Of a stretch of 64,000 bases of DNA, positions 17,467 to 26,671 are shown piece after piece (position 1 is the stretch's first letter; every line of letters starts with the position of its first letter). The notes under the pieces were generated by a model. The model was not told the DNA's origin. It ran no database searches and was given only the letters and a program-made list of their open reading frames with translations. The stretch lies in the NCBI GenBank assembly GCA_012927585.1, contig JABBOY010000033.1:21621-85620 (forward strand). The letters run 5' to 3'. The position numbers and the translations under genes were made by a program. The stretch is from Glaciimonas sp. (GTDB lineage: Bacteria > Pseudomonadota > Gammaproteobacteria > Burkholderiales > Burkholderiaceae_D).

Positions 17467-17511
17467 CGCATTCGTTTTGCCGGGTACTGCGTAATAGCAG
17501 CTAATTACGGC

Positions 17512-18087
17512 TTAAAAGCCTAGCTGCGCGCCTACGCCAAACAAGGTGGCCGCGCCCAGAATGGCGAAGATTGCCGCGGCAATTCTGTGCACCAGGCGCA
17601 CCGGCATTTTTTCGGCAATCCGGTTTCCCAGAAAAACTGCGGGCACATTGGCGATCATCATGCCCAGCGTGGTGCCGGCTACTACAGTAAAGAGGGCATG
17701 ATACTGCGCCGCCAGCGCGATCGTGGCGACCTGTGTCTTGTCGCCCATTTCAGCCAGAAAAAAGGCCACAAGCGTCGTGCCGAAGACGCCGAAGCGGGCG
17801 AATTTGGCATCGCCTTCCTCAAACTTGTCCGGGATTAGAGTCCAGATTGCCATGCCGATAAACGAGATGCCTAGCACCCAGCGCAAGGTTTGCGGCCCCA
17901 TCAGTGTAGTAATCCAGGCCCCGAGCGCACCGGCAAAACCGTGATTGGCCAGTGTGGCGACCAAAATACCGAGCACAATGGGAATCGGTTTTTTGTATTT
18001 TGCAGCGAGGATGAAGGCCAGGATTTGTGTTTTGTCGCCGACTTCGGCCAGGGCTACGATTCCGGTCGAGATGAGAAATGCTTCCAA
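17512..18087 (-). CDS. mneA: Gdt1/UPF0016-family manganese exporter
   Basis: A ~191-aa inner-membrane protein of six segments with the duplicated signature EVGDKTQ (near residue 15) and EMGDKTQ (near 120), expected to export Mn2+. I take TTG 18087 as start: it gives MEAFLISTGIVALAEVGDKTQ, like close relatives, and has GGGAG six bases upstream. An upstream in-frame TTG at 18117 lies inside a leader hairpin and lacks a ribosome site. The yybP-ykoY-like leader upstream agrees with Mn-dependent control. Confidence 0.9.
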   Translation of the reverse strand: MEAFLISTGIVALAEVGDKTQILAFILAAKYKKPIPIVLGILVATLANHGFAGALGAWITTLMGPQTLRWVLGISFIGMAIWTLIPDKFEEGDAKFARFGVFGTTLVAFFLAEMGDKTQVATIALAAQYHALFTVVAGTTLGMMIANVPAVFLGNRIAEKMPVRLVHRIAAAIFAILGAATLFGVGAQLGF

Positions 18088-18118
18088 TTGATGCTCCCAG
18101 GCCGAATATGGAACCAAT

Positions 18119-18157
18119 GACTATGCCGCTCCCCGGCCAGTCCAGGGCAGCATAGTC
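18119..18157 (-). promoter_or_regulatory. Second hairpin of the manganese leader
   Basis: GACTATGC (18119-18126) pairs with GCATAGTC (18150-18157), ending about 20 bases before the exporter's ribosome site at 18094-18098. It could be part of the expression platform or a stability hairpin. Confidence 0.5.
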
Positions 18158-18176
18158 ATAGGTCTTGCCAAGCATC

Positions 18177-18235
18177 GGGAGCCTGCCGGACTTAAGGAAA
18201 ATCGAACCGATTCTCGCCAAGTCCAGCAGGCTCCC
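18177..18235 (-). promoter_or_regulatory. Long hairpin of the manganese leader
   Basis: A 17-bp stem with a single G-U pair: on the minus strand GGGAGCCTGCTGGACTT pairs with AAGTCCGGCAGGCTCCC around a 25-base loop. It directly follows the aptamer. No U-run follows, so control may be translational or Rho-linked rather than by an intrinsic terminator. Confidence 0.65.
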
Positions 18236-18345
18236 GACACCGCCTGCACCATGGCCGAAAGGCCAGGTATGTTGACGCAAGCTCCGACAATCCAGAGTCT
18301 GTAACAACTCGATTGTCGGGCGGCTACTCCCCCGTGACTGCGCGC
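18236..18345 (-). promoter_or_regulatory. yybP-ykoY manganese riboswitch aptamer
   Basis: Read on the minus strand the leader has GGGGGAGTAGCC, then a CCGACAATC/GATTGTCGG helix. Next come GCGTCAACATACCTGGCC, a TTTCGG-type loop, GGCCATGGTGCAGG and CGGTGTCGGGAGCC. The GGGGAGTAGC and TCAACATACCTGG boxes, and the position before a Gdt1-type Mn exporter, are characteristic of the Mn2+-sensing yybP-ykoY class. Exact ends are approximate. Confidence 0.85.
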
Positions 18346-18378
18346 ATTTTATGCCATTAACGCGATTGCAGGGCAGTT

Positions 18379-20943
18379 TTATGCACAGCGCTGCGCAATA
18401 TACGTCAATGCTTGTTCCACCTGATCGATCAGGATCAGGCATAGATCGCCCTCTGCCAGATTGGCCAGTGCGGTATCGATGGCCACAAACTCGCCATGCA
18501 CTTCCACCACCGACTTGGTGCGTTTTGCCTGTTTCAGGCCATCGTGCAGCAGTGCCATGACTTCACCGTCGGCCCGACCGCGCTGGCATTGGTCTTCATA
18601 TAGGATGACTTCGTCGAAGGCGTCTCCCAATATCTCGGTTTGGCGGCGGATGTCGTGGTCGCGCCGGTCGCCGGCAGCGCTGATGACGACCGAGCGGCGC
18701 TTCGATGGCATGTTCTCGATTGCCGCCACGAGCGCCGCAATCGCGTCTGGATTGTGGCCGTAGTCGGCAATGATGGTGGCCTCGTTAAAGGAGAACAGGT
18801 TAAATCTTCCCGGTGCGCTGTTGGCATCGTTGATGAAGGTATGCAAGCCGGCACGAATGGTTTCCCAGTCGAGGCCCAAGCCCCATGCGGCGCCAACCGC
18901 CGCCATCGCGTTTTCAACCTGAAAGCCGATGGCGCCATCGCGGGTCAGCGGGATCTGTGTCAAATCAATTCGCTGTGTGTCCGGGCCTTGTGCAGCGACA
19001 ATCGCCCCTTGCTCCAGATACACGGTGCGCAACCCCTGGGCGCGGTGGGTAGCAATCACCGGGTGTTGGTGGCTCATGGCGAAATACGTTATCGAGCCGG
19101 GGCAATCGGCAGCCATCTCGACTACCAGCGGGTCGGCCGCATTGAGCACCGCTACGCCGCCCGGTGCGACGTTTTGGACTATTACCCGCTTGACCACCGC
19201 CAGGTCTTCCACGGTGCAGATGAAGCTCAAGCCGAGGTGGTCGCCCATGCCGATATTAGTCACTACGGCTATATTGCAGCGATCGAACCCCAGACCTTCG
19301 CGCAAGACCCCACCGCGCGCGGTTTCGAAAACAGCAGCGTCCACATCGGGGTGCATCAATACATTGCGCGCACTGCGCGGGCCGCTGCAGTCGCCGCTAT
19401 CGATGCGCTTGCCTTCGATATAAACACCATCGGTGCTGGTCAGGCCAACCCGGTATTTATTGGTTTTCAATATATGTGCAATCAGGCGCGCTGTAGTGGT
19501 TTTGCCATTGGTTCCCGCCACTGCGACCACCGGAATCCGGCCATCGTCGCCCTCGCTATACATGGTTGCAATGATCGCTTCGCCGACTGCGCGGCCTTTG
19601 CCGAACGAGGGCTGAAGATGCATGCGCAAGCCGGGCGCTGCATTGACTTCGACAATGCCGCCGCCTTGCTCTTGCAGTGGCTTGCTGACACTTTCACACA
19701 CCACGTCGACGCCGCAAATGTCGAGCCCGATCATCTGCGCAGCTTCAACCGCGCGCGCTGCCAGCTCTGGATGCACTTTGTCGGTCACGTCGGTAGCCGA
19801 GCCGCCGGTGCTGAGGTTGGCATTGTTGCGCAGCACCACCGGTTCGCCTTTGGTCGGGATGCTCTGGAGTGTGTAGCCGTGCTTGGCCAGGGTTGTCAGG
19901 GCAATGCCGTCAACCCTGATTTTAGTCAATGAAGTGGCGTGACCATTGCTGCGCAGCGGGTCAAGATTGACCTGTTCGACCAGATCTCCAATGCTGCGAA
20001 TGCCGTCGCCGATGACTTGCGGCGGTGCCCGACGGGCTGCCGCAACCAACTGCTTGCCGATCACCAGCAAGCGGAAATCATGGCCGGGCAGATAGCGCTC
20101 AACGATCACGTCGGAGCTGATCGCATACGCCACAGTGAAGGCAGCCAATACTTCTTCCCGGGTCTTGATGTTGACCGCAACGCCTTTGCCCTGGTTGCCG
20201 TCGCGCGGCTTGAGCACCACCGGGCCGCCGATTTCAGATGCCGCGTTCCAGGCATCTTCGGCATTCGATACCGACCTGCCTTGCGGCACCGGCACTCCCG
20301 CTGCGTGCAGCAATACCTTGGTCAGTTGCTTGTCTTGCGCAATCGCTTCGGCAATAGCGCTGGTGCAGTCGGTTTCTGCGGCCTGAATGCGGTGCTGCTT
20401 GCTGCCCCAGCCAAACTGCACCATGCTGCCTTCGGTCAGGCGCCGGTACGGAATGCCGCGTGCGACTGCGGCCAGCACAATCGCGCCAGTGCTCGGCCCC
20501 AGCCGCACGTCTTCATCCAGTTCGCGCAGGCTGGCCAGCGCCTGCGCCAGATCGAACGGCGTGTCTTCCGCAGCTGCGCGACACAGCGTTTGCGCCAGCT
20601 CAAACGCCAGCCTGCCGACCGCCTCCTCGGTATACTCGACCACCACCTGATAGGTTCCGGGATTGACCGTTTGCACTGAGCGGCTGAAAGTGACCGGGCA
20701 CCCAGCTTGCGCCTGCAGGCCGAGCGCCGCAGCCTCCAACGCATGCGCCATCGGGCAGCGCCCTTCCTGGTTTACCGGTTCGAGAAATTTTATTTCGGGG
20801 AAGCGTGCGCGCAGCCTGACTTCAAAGCCGGGAATGTCCGTCATTAAACATTCTGTTTCGGGGTAAGACACAATCGCTTCGATAGCGGTATGACGGCTCC
20901 ACAGGTTGGGGCCGCGCAATGCTCGAATACGTGATATTTCCAT
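18379..20943 (-). CDS. cphA: Cyanophycin synthetase CphA
   Basis: ATP-dependent synthesis of the storage polymer multi-L-arginyl-poly-L-aspartate. The 854 residues are full length: an N domain (1-~160), an ATP-grasp domain (~200-470; VVLKPRDGNQGKGVAVN, VIVERYLPGHDFRLLVIG, EVNAAPGLRMHL) and a Mur-ligase-like domain. The last has P-loop GTNGKTTTAR near 480 and a complete C-terminal lobe (NDANSAPGRFNLFSF, ADYGHNPDAIAAL, GDRRDHDIRRQ). AAGGAAATATTC precedes the ATG. It lies downstream of the shorter paralogue cphA' on the same strand, separated by 314 bp. Confidence 0.96.
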   Translation of the reverse strand: MEISRIRALRGPNLWSRHTAIEAIVSYPETECLMTDIPGFEVRLRARFPEIKFLEPVNQEGRCPMAHALEAAALGLQAQAGCPVTFSRSVQTVNPGTYQVVVEYTEEAVGRLAFELAQTLCRAAAEDTPFDLAQALASLRELDEDVRLGPSTGAIVLAAVARGIPYRRLTEGSMVQFGWGSKQHRIQAAETDCTSAIAEAIAQDKQLTKVLLHAAGVPVPQGRSVSNAEDAWNAASEIGGPVVLKPRDGNQGKGVAVNIKTREEVLAAFTVAYAISSDVIVERYLPGHDFRLLVIGKQLVAAARRAPPQVIGDGIRSIGDLVEQVNLDPLRSNGHATSLTKIRVDGIALTTLAKHGYTLQSIPTKGEPVVLRNNANLSTGGSATDVTDKVHPELAARAVEAAQMIGLDICGVDVVCESVSKPLQEQGGGIVEVNAAPGLRMHLQPSFGKGRAVGEAIIATMYSEGDDGRIPVVAVAGTNGKTTTARLIAHILKTNKYRVGLTSTDGVYIEGKRIDSGDCSGPRSARNVLMHPDVDAAVFETARGGVLREGLGFDRCNIAVVTNIGMGDHLGLSFICTVEDLAVVKRVIVQNVAPGGVAVLNAADPLVVEMAADCPGSITYFAMSHQHPVIATHRAQGLRTVYLEQGAIVAAQGPDTQRIDLTQIPLTRDGAIGFQVENAMAAVGAAWGLGLDWETIRAGLHTFINDANSAPGRFNLFSFNEATIIADYGHNPDAIAALVAAIENMPSKRRSVVISAAGDRRDHDIRRQTEILGDAFDEVILYEDQCQRGRADGEVMALLHDGLKQAKRTKSVVEVHGEFVAIDTALANLAEGDLCLILIDQVEQALTYIAQRCA

Positions 20944-21005
20944 GAATATTTCCTTGTGTGCATCCAGCGCGCTGTGCGCGCATCGATGCAGCGAATAGTC
21001 TTAAC

Positions 21006-21246
21006 TGATGTGCCGCATTGTCCACGATAGACACCAACAACACGAGTGGTACGAGCCGGATTCACAGTCCCGTGAATTTCATAAAAATAAGGAGTATCGT
21101 CATTTTTATGGCACTTACCGCATATTTTTATTGATTATATAAAATATACTCATATTAATGTTAGATATTAACAAGACCCTTTCCAGCACTTGAACGTGGT
21201 TTTCTGAACACGCCATCAGCACCTTTTTTTCATGCTTTTCGTGGAC
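21006..21246. repeat. CACGAAA-type bounded element containing an AT-rich repeat
   Basis: The left end (CTGATGTGCCGCATTGTCCA, then CGATAGACACC) resembles 14003-14030. The right end, ATGCTTTTCGTGGAC, is a reverse-complement-like partner. Between them lies a copy of the GGAGTAT repeat (21091-21170). No gene is seen in the 314-bp cphA'-cphA gap. Confidence 0.45.
21091..21170 (+). repeat. GGAGTAT-N20-CCGCAT repeat, copy E
   Basis: GGAGTAT at 21091-21097 and CCGCAT at 21118-21123, exactly 20 bases apart, followed by the TTTTTA run and an AATATAC segment at the same distances as in the other four copies. Confidence 0.8.
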
Positions 21247-21257
21247 ATGGATCAAGT

Positions 21258-23450
21258 CTAATGTGCGGCGTTCTTATTACCAAAATCGAAGGTTTGAATG
21301 CCGGCACGGATCAGGTCGTCGGCAATACCCAGGGCCCAGGCGGCAGCCACGGCGGCCTGAATGTTTTGTGTAATAAAGGGCCGCTGGGCCGGATCTGAAA
21401 AAGCGATGGTGCCAAGATCGAGGATGGCGGTCTGGTTCATGCCGGTGGCTAGCACGACGTGGCCATTGTCCACAAATACGCAGCGCCCGCCCTTGGCACG
21501 ATGCTCGGCCAGGGCTGGAATTTCCCAAGACGTGCTAAAGAAAATCACACTGCCATCGCACAAGGCCGCCATCTCGGCCACCAGCGGATCGGCCCCGTTG
21601 AGCACTGCCACCCCTGACGGCAGCACCAGGTCGACCTGGGTGCGTGCAACATTGGCCATTTGTTCGGGGTTATTGATATGCAGTTCCGGCAAACACTCCG
21701 TGGGATCGATGTTGGTTACGACGCCAACCTGGCAGCGGTCATAAGCCACTCCTTCGGTCAGAATGGCGCGCCAGCCGTTTTCAAAAACGGCGGCGTCAAC
21801 TGACCGGTTCAGAAGAATTCTTTGCGTCGCTTGCCAATTGGCGCAGTCGCCTGATTCGACGAATCTTTCCCGCAGATACAAACCGTCGCTGCAGGCTAGT
21901 CCTACATATGCACCGTGCAGGTGTAGCAGTCGGGCGATCAGGCGTGCCACCATGGTTTTGCCCGAGGTGCCGGTCACGCCGACAATCGGAATCCGGCCGC
22001 AGCCGTGGCTGTTGTGTGTGGCCGGAAACAGGTGATCGACAATGGCCTGCCCAATCGGGCGGGCCGGGCCATCGGCTGGCTTCAAGTGCATCAACAATCC
22101 AGGCCCGGCGTTGACCTCGACAATCGCGCCGCCTTGCTCTTCCAGCGGACGTGAAATGTCAGTGGCGACCAGATCGACTCCGGCGATATCGAGTCCGATG
22201 ACGCGCGCAGCCAGCGCAGCGGCGGCAGCCACCTCCGGGTGCACCAGATCGGTGACGTCAAAGGCGACATTGCCATTGCGCTGGATCAATACCGTGGCGC
22301 CGGCCGGCGGCACCGCATCCGGGCTAAAGCCTTGGCGCGACAACTCCAGCAGTACTGCTGGATCTTCATCGATCAAGACCAGATTGAGGGGGTGATCTTC
22401 GGTGGTGCCGCGGCGCGGGTCGGTGTTGATTTGATCGTCTATCAGTTGCGTGATGCAGGCTTTGCCATCGCCGATCACCGATGCGGTTTCGCCGCGCGCG
22501 GCAGCCACCACACGGCCGCCGATGACCAGCAGCCGGTGTTCGTTGCCGGCCACGAAGCGCTCGACTATGACTGCGCTACCTTCCTGGGCTGCCAGATCGA
22601 AAGCCGCCTCGATATCGTTGCGCGTTTTGAGGTCGGTGGAGACGCCGCGGCCGTGGTTGCCGTCCGACGGCTTGAGCACTACCGGCAGGCCGATATCTTG
22701 CGCTGCTTCCCACGCATCTTCGAGGTTCTCGACAATCCGGCCTTCGGGAATCGGTACGCCGCACGATTGCAGCAGATTCTTGGTCAAATCCTTGTCGCGC
22801 GATATGCTCTCGGCAATCGCGCTGGTGGCATCGGTTTCTGCAGTCCAGATGCGCCGCTGTTTGGCTCCGTATCCCAGTTGCACCAGATTGCCTTCGCTCA
22901 GTCGTATCGAAGGGATGCGCCGTTCGTTTGCGGCTTCGACGATGCAGGCCGTGCTGGGCCCCAGAACTGCGGCATCGCGTATTGCGCGCAGTTCTGCAAC
23001 GGTGGCTGCAACATCGAACGATTGACCTTCGATTGCCGCCATGACCAGATCGCGCGCCGCTACCAGCGCTGCTCGACTGACTTGCTCGTATCTGGCACGC
23101 ACCGCGACCTTATAGACGCCGCGCTGCTGAGTTTGGCGGGCTTTGCCAAAACCGCTCTGCATGCCGGCCAGGTTTTGCAACTCGATCATCACGTGTTCCA
23201 TGATGTGCGCCGGCCAAGTGCCGTCGCGCAAGCGTTGCAGAAAGCCGCCGCGCTCGCCGATCCCGCAGCGATGTTCAATGAGCCCCGGCAGCCATGTTGT
23301 CAGGCGCTCGTAAAAACCGGGAATAGTATTGGAGGGCGCATCTTCCAGATCGTTAATATCGACCCAGGCTTCCAGAACCGGGCGATAAGTCCAGATATTC
23401 GGCCCGCGCAAAGACAACACATTGATGATGTCGATAGTTTTTTTATTCAT
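21258..23450 (-). CDS. cphA': Cyanophycin synthetase-like protein CphA' (truncated paralogue)
   Basis: 730 aa and homologous to CphA along the N and ATP-grasp domains (LSLRGPNIWTYRPVLEAWVD, VVLKPSDGNHGRGVSTD, VIVERFVAGNEHRLLVIGG, EVNAGPGLLMHLKP). The Mur-ligase part is reduced: the P-loop reads GVTGTSGKTMVARL instead of GTNGKTTTAR, and the C-terminal lobe of ~120 residues is absent, ending at TFDFGNKNAAH. Such short copies beside cphA are known in Betaproteobacteria, and a role in re-ligating degradation dipeptides or priming is possible. No convincing ribosome site precedes the ATG. Confidence 0.9.
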   Translation of the reverse strand: MNKKTIDIINVLSLRGPNIWTYRPVLEAWVDINDLEDAPSNTIPGFYERLTTWLPGLIEHRCGIGERGGFLQRLRDGTWPAHIMEHVMIELQNLAGMQSGFGKARQTQQRGVYKVAVRARYEQVSRAALVAARDLVMAAIEGQSFDVAATVAELRAIRDAAVLGPSTACIVEAANERRIPSIRLSEGNLVQLGYGAKQRRIWTAETDATSAIAESISRDKDLTKNLLQSCGVPIPEGRIVENLEDAWEAAQDIGLPVVLKPSDGNHGRGVSTDLKTRNDIEAAFDLAAQEGSAVIVERFVAGNEHRLLVIGGRVVAAARGETASVIGDGKACITQLIDDQINTDPRRGTTEDHPLNLVLIDEDPAVLLELSRQGFSPDAVPPAGATVLIQRNGNVAFDVTDLVHPEVAAAAALAARVIGLDIAGVDLVATDISRPLEEQGGAIVEVNAGPGLLMHLKPADGPARPIGQAIVDHLFPATHNSHGCGRIPIVGVTGTSGKTMVARLIARLLHLHGAYVGLACSDGLYLRERFVESGDCANWQATQRILLNRSVDAAVFENGWRAILTEGVAYDRCQVGVVTNIDPTECLPELHINNPEQMANVARTQVDLVLPSGVAVLNGADPLVAEMAALCDGSVIFFSTSWEIPALAEHRAKGGRCVFVDNGHVVLATGMNQTAILDLGTIAFSDPAQRPFITQNIQAAVAAAWALGIADDLIRAGIQTFDFGNKNAAH

Positions 23451-23694
23451 AGATGAATACTGATGCGGTTAGATGAAAAGCAAATGTATACGCACAAAAT
23501 AACCTTAACGCGCCTGGCGCGATTTGGTTTCAATTAGCGGAGGGAAATTTTGCACGGATGTGAAATACTAGCAAACAACGGCAATACCTTTGGATATACT
23601 TGGCGCAAAATCGCGATTAAACTTCCGTTAACAGATAATTTGAAGCGTAGTTTACGCTCATAAACCCATTTACCGCACGCCCCCTGCCGCTTTA

Positions 23695-26001
23695 ATGAAA
23701 ACTGCCTTGCCAATATTGCTATTAAAAAAGTATGAACTGCCTGCCGCCTGGCATCACGACTTACATTCCCAACTGATCAAAAATGAAACAATACTCGCGC
23801 ATTGCGAGATTGATCTCGATGCGAAGTTGCATTTTGTTCCGGGTATCGTGGTGGTCAGTAATTTTAGGCTGCTTTTCAAAACCCGTGATGATGCCACCTG
23901 GCAGCAATGGTCGTATCGACCGGATTTGATCCTGGTGCATCAGGATCATGCCGGCGTGGGCAGTCTCGAACTGCACGATGCCGGTGCCCGCCTGGCGTGC
24001 TGGCGCTACACCTTAAGCCATAACCCAGACGCCTTGCGCCTGATGGTCCAATTCGAGCAGCAATGCCATGCTGCCGTATCCGGGCAACCGGTGGCCGAAC
24101 CCGAACCGGTAGTGTGCCCGAGCTGCAAGACAATTCTGGAGCCTGGGCAGGAAGAATGCCCGAACTGTGCTCCCGACGTCGCTATTGCGCCGTCTACCTG
24201 GACGCTGTTTCGGCTGTGGCGTTTTGCCCGGCCCTATAACGGCCAATTGCTGCTGGGATTTATCCTCACGCTGGCGGCCACCGCCGCAACATTAGTGCCG
24301 CCCTATCTGACCATGCCGCTGATGGACAATGTGCTGATTCCGTATCAGAACGGGGCCCCAATTGACGTTCAACTGGTCACGCTGTATCTGGGCGGCCTGT
24401 TCGGATCGGCGTTGCTGGCCTGGCTGTTGAGCTGGGCCCGCACTTATATTCTGGCCCTGGTGAGCGAACGCATCGGCGCCGACTTGCGCACCAGCACCTA
24501 TGAACATTTATTGCGCTTGTCGCTCGAATATTTCGGCGGCAAGCGCACCGGCGACCTGATGACGCGCATCGGCTCAGAGACCGACCGCATCTGCGTATTT
24601 TTGTCGCTGCACTTGCTGGACTTCGCCACCGATGTGCTGATGATCGTGATGACGGCGGCAATTTTGATCTCGATCAATCCCTGGCTGGCTTTGGTGACGC
24701 TGGTGCCGTTGCCGTTCATTGCCTGGATGATCCATGTGGTGCGCAACAAATTGCGCTATGGTTTTGAAAAAATCGATCGCATCTGGTCGGAAGTCACCAA
24801 TGTGCTGGCCGACACTATCCCCGGCATCCGCGTAGTCAAGGCCTTTGCCCAGGAAAAACGCGAGGCTGCGCGCTTTCGCGAAGCCAACAACCACAATCTT
24901 GCGATCAATGATCGGGTCAACAAGATTTGGTCGCTGTTTTCGCCGACGGTCGGTTTTTTGACTGAAATCGGCTTGCTGGTGGTGTGGGCAGTCGGCATCT
25001 GGCAAGTCTCGCACGGCATGATCACGGTCGGTGTGCTGACCGCATTCCTGGCCTACATCAGCCGCTTTTACACCCGGCTCGACTCCATGAGCAGAATCGT
25101 CTCGGTGACGCAGAAAGCCGCTGCCGGCGCCAAGCGCATCTTCGATATTCTGGACCACGTATCGAGCGTGCCGGAAGCTGCCAATCCAATCCATCTGGCG
25201 CAGATCGAAGGCCGTATCGAAATCAGGAATATCGGCTTTCGCTACGGCAACCGAGCGGTAATTCGCGACCTCGATCTGACCATCCAGCCGGGCGAGATGA
25301 TCGGCCTGGTCGGCCATAGCGGCTCCGGCAAGAGCACGCTGGTTAATTTGATCTGCCGTTTTTACGATGTTTCCGCCGGTGCTATCCTGATTGACGGGGT
25401 CGATATCCGCTCGCTGCCGATTTCCGAATACCGCAGCAATATCGGCCTGGTACTACAGGAACCTTTCCTGTTCTTTGGCACCATCGCCGAAAACATCGCC
25501 TATGGCAAGCCGGAGGCCAGCCGCGGGCAGATCATTGCCGCCGCCCGCGCCGCCAATGCGCATGAATTCATTTTGCGCCTGCCGCATGGTTACGATTCGA
25601 TGGTCGGCGAGCGCGGCCAGACCTTGTCCGGGGGCGAACGCCAGCGGATTTCGATTGCCCGTGCGCTGCTGATCGATCCGCATATCCTGATCATGGATGA
25701 AGCCACGTCTTCGGTCGATACCACTACCGAGCGCGAGATTCAAAAAGCGCTGGATAACCTGGTGCGCGGCCGCACCACCATCGCAATTGCGCATCGGCTT
25801 TCTACGCTGCGCCAAGCCGACCGGCTAGTGGTGATGGATCGCGGCCAGATCGTCGAAGTCGGCAAGCACGATGAATTGCTGGCGCGCGAAGGCGCCTACT
25901 ATCGGCTGTATCAAGCACAAGCGCGTCAGGCCGAGCAGGATAGGCTGGAACAAGGCGTGGAGCACAGCGCGGAATTTGATGAAAGTGAACGTGTTGCATG
26001 A
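23695..26001 (+). CDS. Cyanophycin-associated ABC exporter with N-terminal zinc ribbon
   Basis: A 768-aa fused half-transporter. Residues 1-~135 form an unusual soluble domain. A zinc ribbon follows at ~140-158 (CPSC...CPNC), then a six-helix exporter domain (~175-460; TYEHLLRLSLEYFGGKRTGDL) and an ATPase domain with Walker A GHSGSGKST (~541), signature LSGGERQRIS and Walker B ILIMDEATSSVD. The family is known to accompany cphA genes; its substrate is unknown. It is divergent from cphA' across a 244-bp gap and its stop overlaps the DUF1854 gene (ATGA). Confidence 0.9.
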   Translation: MKTALPILLLKKYELPAAWHHDLHSQLIKNETILAHCEIDLDAKLHFVPGIVVVSNFRLLFKTRDDATWQQWSYRPDLILVHQDHAGVGSLELHDAGARLACWRYTLSHNPDALRLMVQFEQQCHAAVSGQPVAEPEPVVCPSCKTILEPGQEECPNCAPDVAIAPSTWTLFRLWRFARPYNGQLLLGFILTLAATAATLVPPYLTMPLMDNVLIPYQNGAPIDVQLVTLYLGGLFGSALLAWLLSWARTYILALVSERIGADLRTSTYEHLLRLSLEYFGGKRTGDLMTRIGSETDRICVFLSLHLLDFATDVLMIVMTAAILISINPWLALVTLVPLPFIAWMIHVVRNKLRYGFEKIDRIWSEVTNVLADTIPGIRVVKAFAQEKREAARFREANNHNLAINDRVNKIWSLFSPTVGFLTEIGLLVVWAVGIWQVSHGMITVGVLTAFLAYISRFYTRLDSMSRIVSVTQKAAAGAKRIFDILDHVSSVPEAANPIHLAQIEGRIEIRNIGFRYGNRAVIRDLDLTIQPGEMIGLVGHSGSGKSTLVNLICRFYDVSAGAILIDGVDIRSLPISEYRSNIGLVLQEPFLFFGTIAENIAYGKPEASRGQIIAAARAANAHEFILRLPHGYDSMVGERGQTLSGGERQRISIARALLIDPHILIMDEATSSVDTTTEREIQKALDNLVRGRTTIAIAHRLSTLRQADRLVVMDRGQIVEVGKHDELLAREGAYYRLYQAQARQAEQDRLEQGVEHSAEFDESERVA

Positions 26002-26474
26002 GTGATTTGAACGATTTTGATTTGGAGCGCAATGCTTTCGGCAAACTGGTATTTACCGCCGCCGGGGAGTCTGATAGCCATGTCGGAGTGGTGCCGGTAC
26101 GCGCATTCCCGATTGCCGCGCCGGACAGCGGAATTGCCATCGTCAGCGCCGAAGGTAGCGAGCTGGTCTGGATCGAGCGCTTATCCGATCTGCCTGATCG
26201 CGTGCGGATATTGCTGGAACAGGAACTGGCCAGTCGCGAGTTTTTGCCGCACATCCTGCAGATTCTGCACGTTTCCGCTTTCGCCACGCCCAGCACCTGG
26301 CAGGTCGACACCGACCGCGGCGAGACCAGCTTTGTGCTTAAGGGCGAAGAAGATATTCGCCGCGTCGGGCCAGAGGGTCTCATCATTGCCGACAGCCACG
26401 GCGTCCAATACCTGGTGCGCGATCTGCAGAAGCTGAACCAGACCAGCCGCAAGCTGCTGGATCGGTTTTTGTAA
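25998..26474 (+). CDS. DUF1854 protein associated with cyanophycin metabolism
   Basis: 158 aa, soluble, function unknown. Visible are FDLERNAFGKLVFTAAGE, GVVPVRAFPIAAPDSGIAIV, the acidic-aromatic ELVWIERL and a C-terminal block FVLKGEEDIRRVG, ADSHGVQYLVRDL, LNQTSRKLLDRFL. The start overlaps the ABC transporter stop by four bases, so the two are translated together and probably act together. DUF1854 proteins recur beside this transporter in cyanophycin loci. Confidence 0.88.
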   Translation: MSDLNDFDLERNAFGKLVFTAAGESDSHVGVVPVRAFPIAAPDSGIAIVSAEGSELVWIERLSDLPDRVRILLEQELASREFLPHILQILHVSAFATPSTWQVDTDRGETSFVLKGEEDIRRVGPEGLIIADSHGVQYLVRDLQKLNQTSRKLLDRFL

Positions 26475-26486
26475 AAAAGACGCGGC

Positions 26487-26556
26487 TAGTGTGGGTGCAA
26501 CCCACGCCGAATCAGGGAATGTGTTGCAGTGCGCGCGTGGGTTGCACCCACCCTAC
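26487..26556. repeat. GTAGGGTGGG-type palindrome
   Basis: GTGGGTGCAACCCACGC (26491-26507) pairs with the mirrored GCGTGGGTTGCACCCAC (26535-26551) and the outer bases extend toward CCCTAC. It lies 13 bases after the DUF1854 stop and may also act as a terminator. The AT-rich repeat copy B follows 12 bases later. Confidence 0.75.
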
Positions 26557-26567
26557 TTATTTTATAG

Positions 26568-26643
26568 GGAGTATGCCAAAAAACAAGCATGTCTCCGCGT
26601 ATATTTAAGAATTCATTAAATAATACATATGCATGTATGTATT
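26568..26643 (+). repeat. GGAGTAT-N20-CCGCAT repeat, copy B
   Basis: GGAGTAT at 26568-26574, then 20 bases (GCCAAAAAACAAGCATGTCT), CCGCGT at 26595, an ATTTAA run and ATACATATGCATGTATG, a near-palindrome, at the conserved distance. Confidence 0.8.
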
Positions 26644-26671
26644 CAATTGTGAATTCGTGCTATGCGTGGCA

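Noticed and set aside
18640..19932. 430-codon open frame antisense to cphA
   Set aside because: It is the shadow of the high-GC cphA coding strand, with no ribosome site and a low-complexity His/Arg/Ala-rich composition.
22239..23456. 405-codon open frame antisense to cphA'
   Set aside because: Same reason: the sense strand encodes a clear ATP-grasp protein along its full length.
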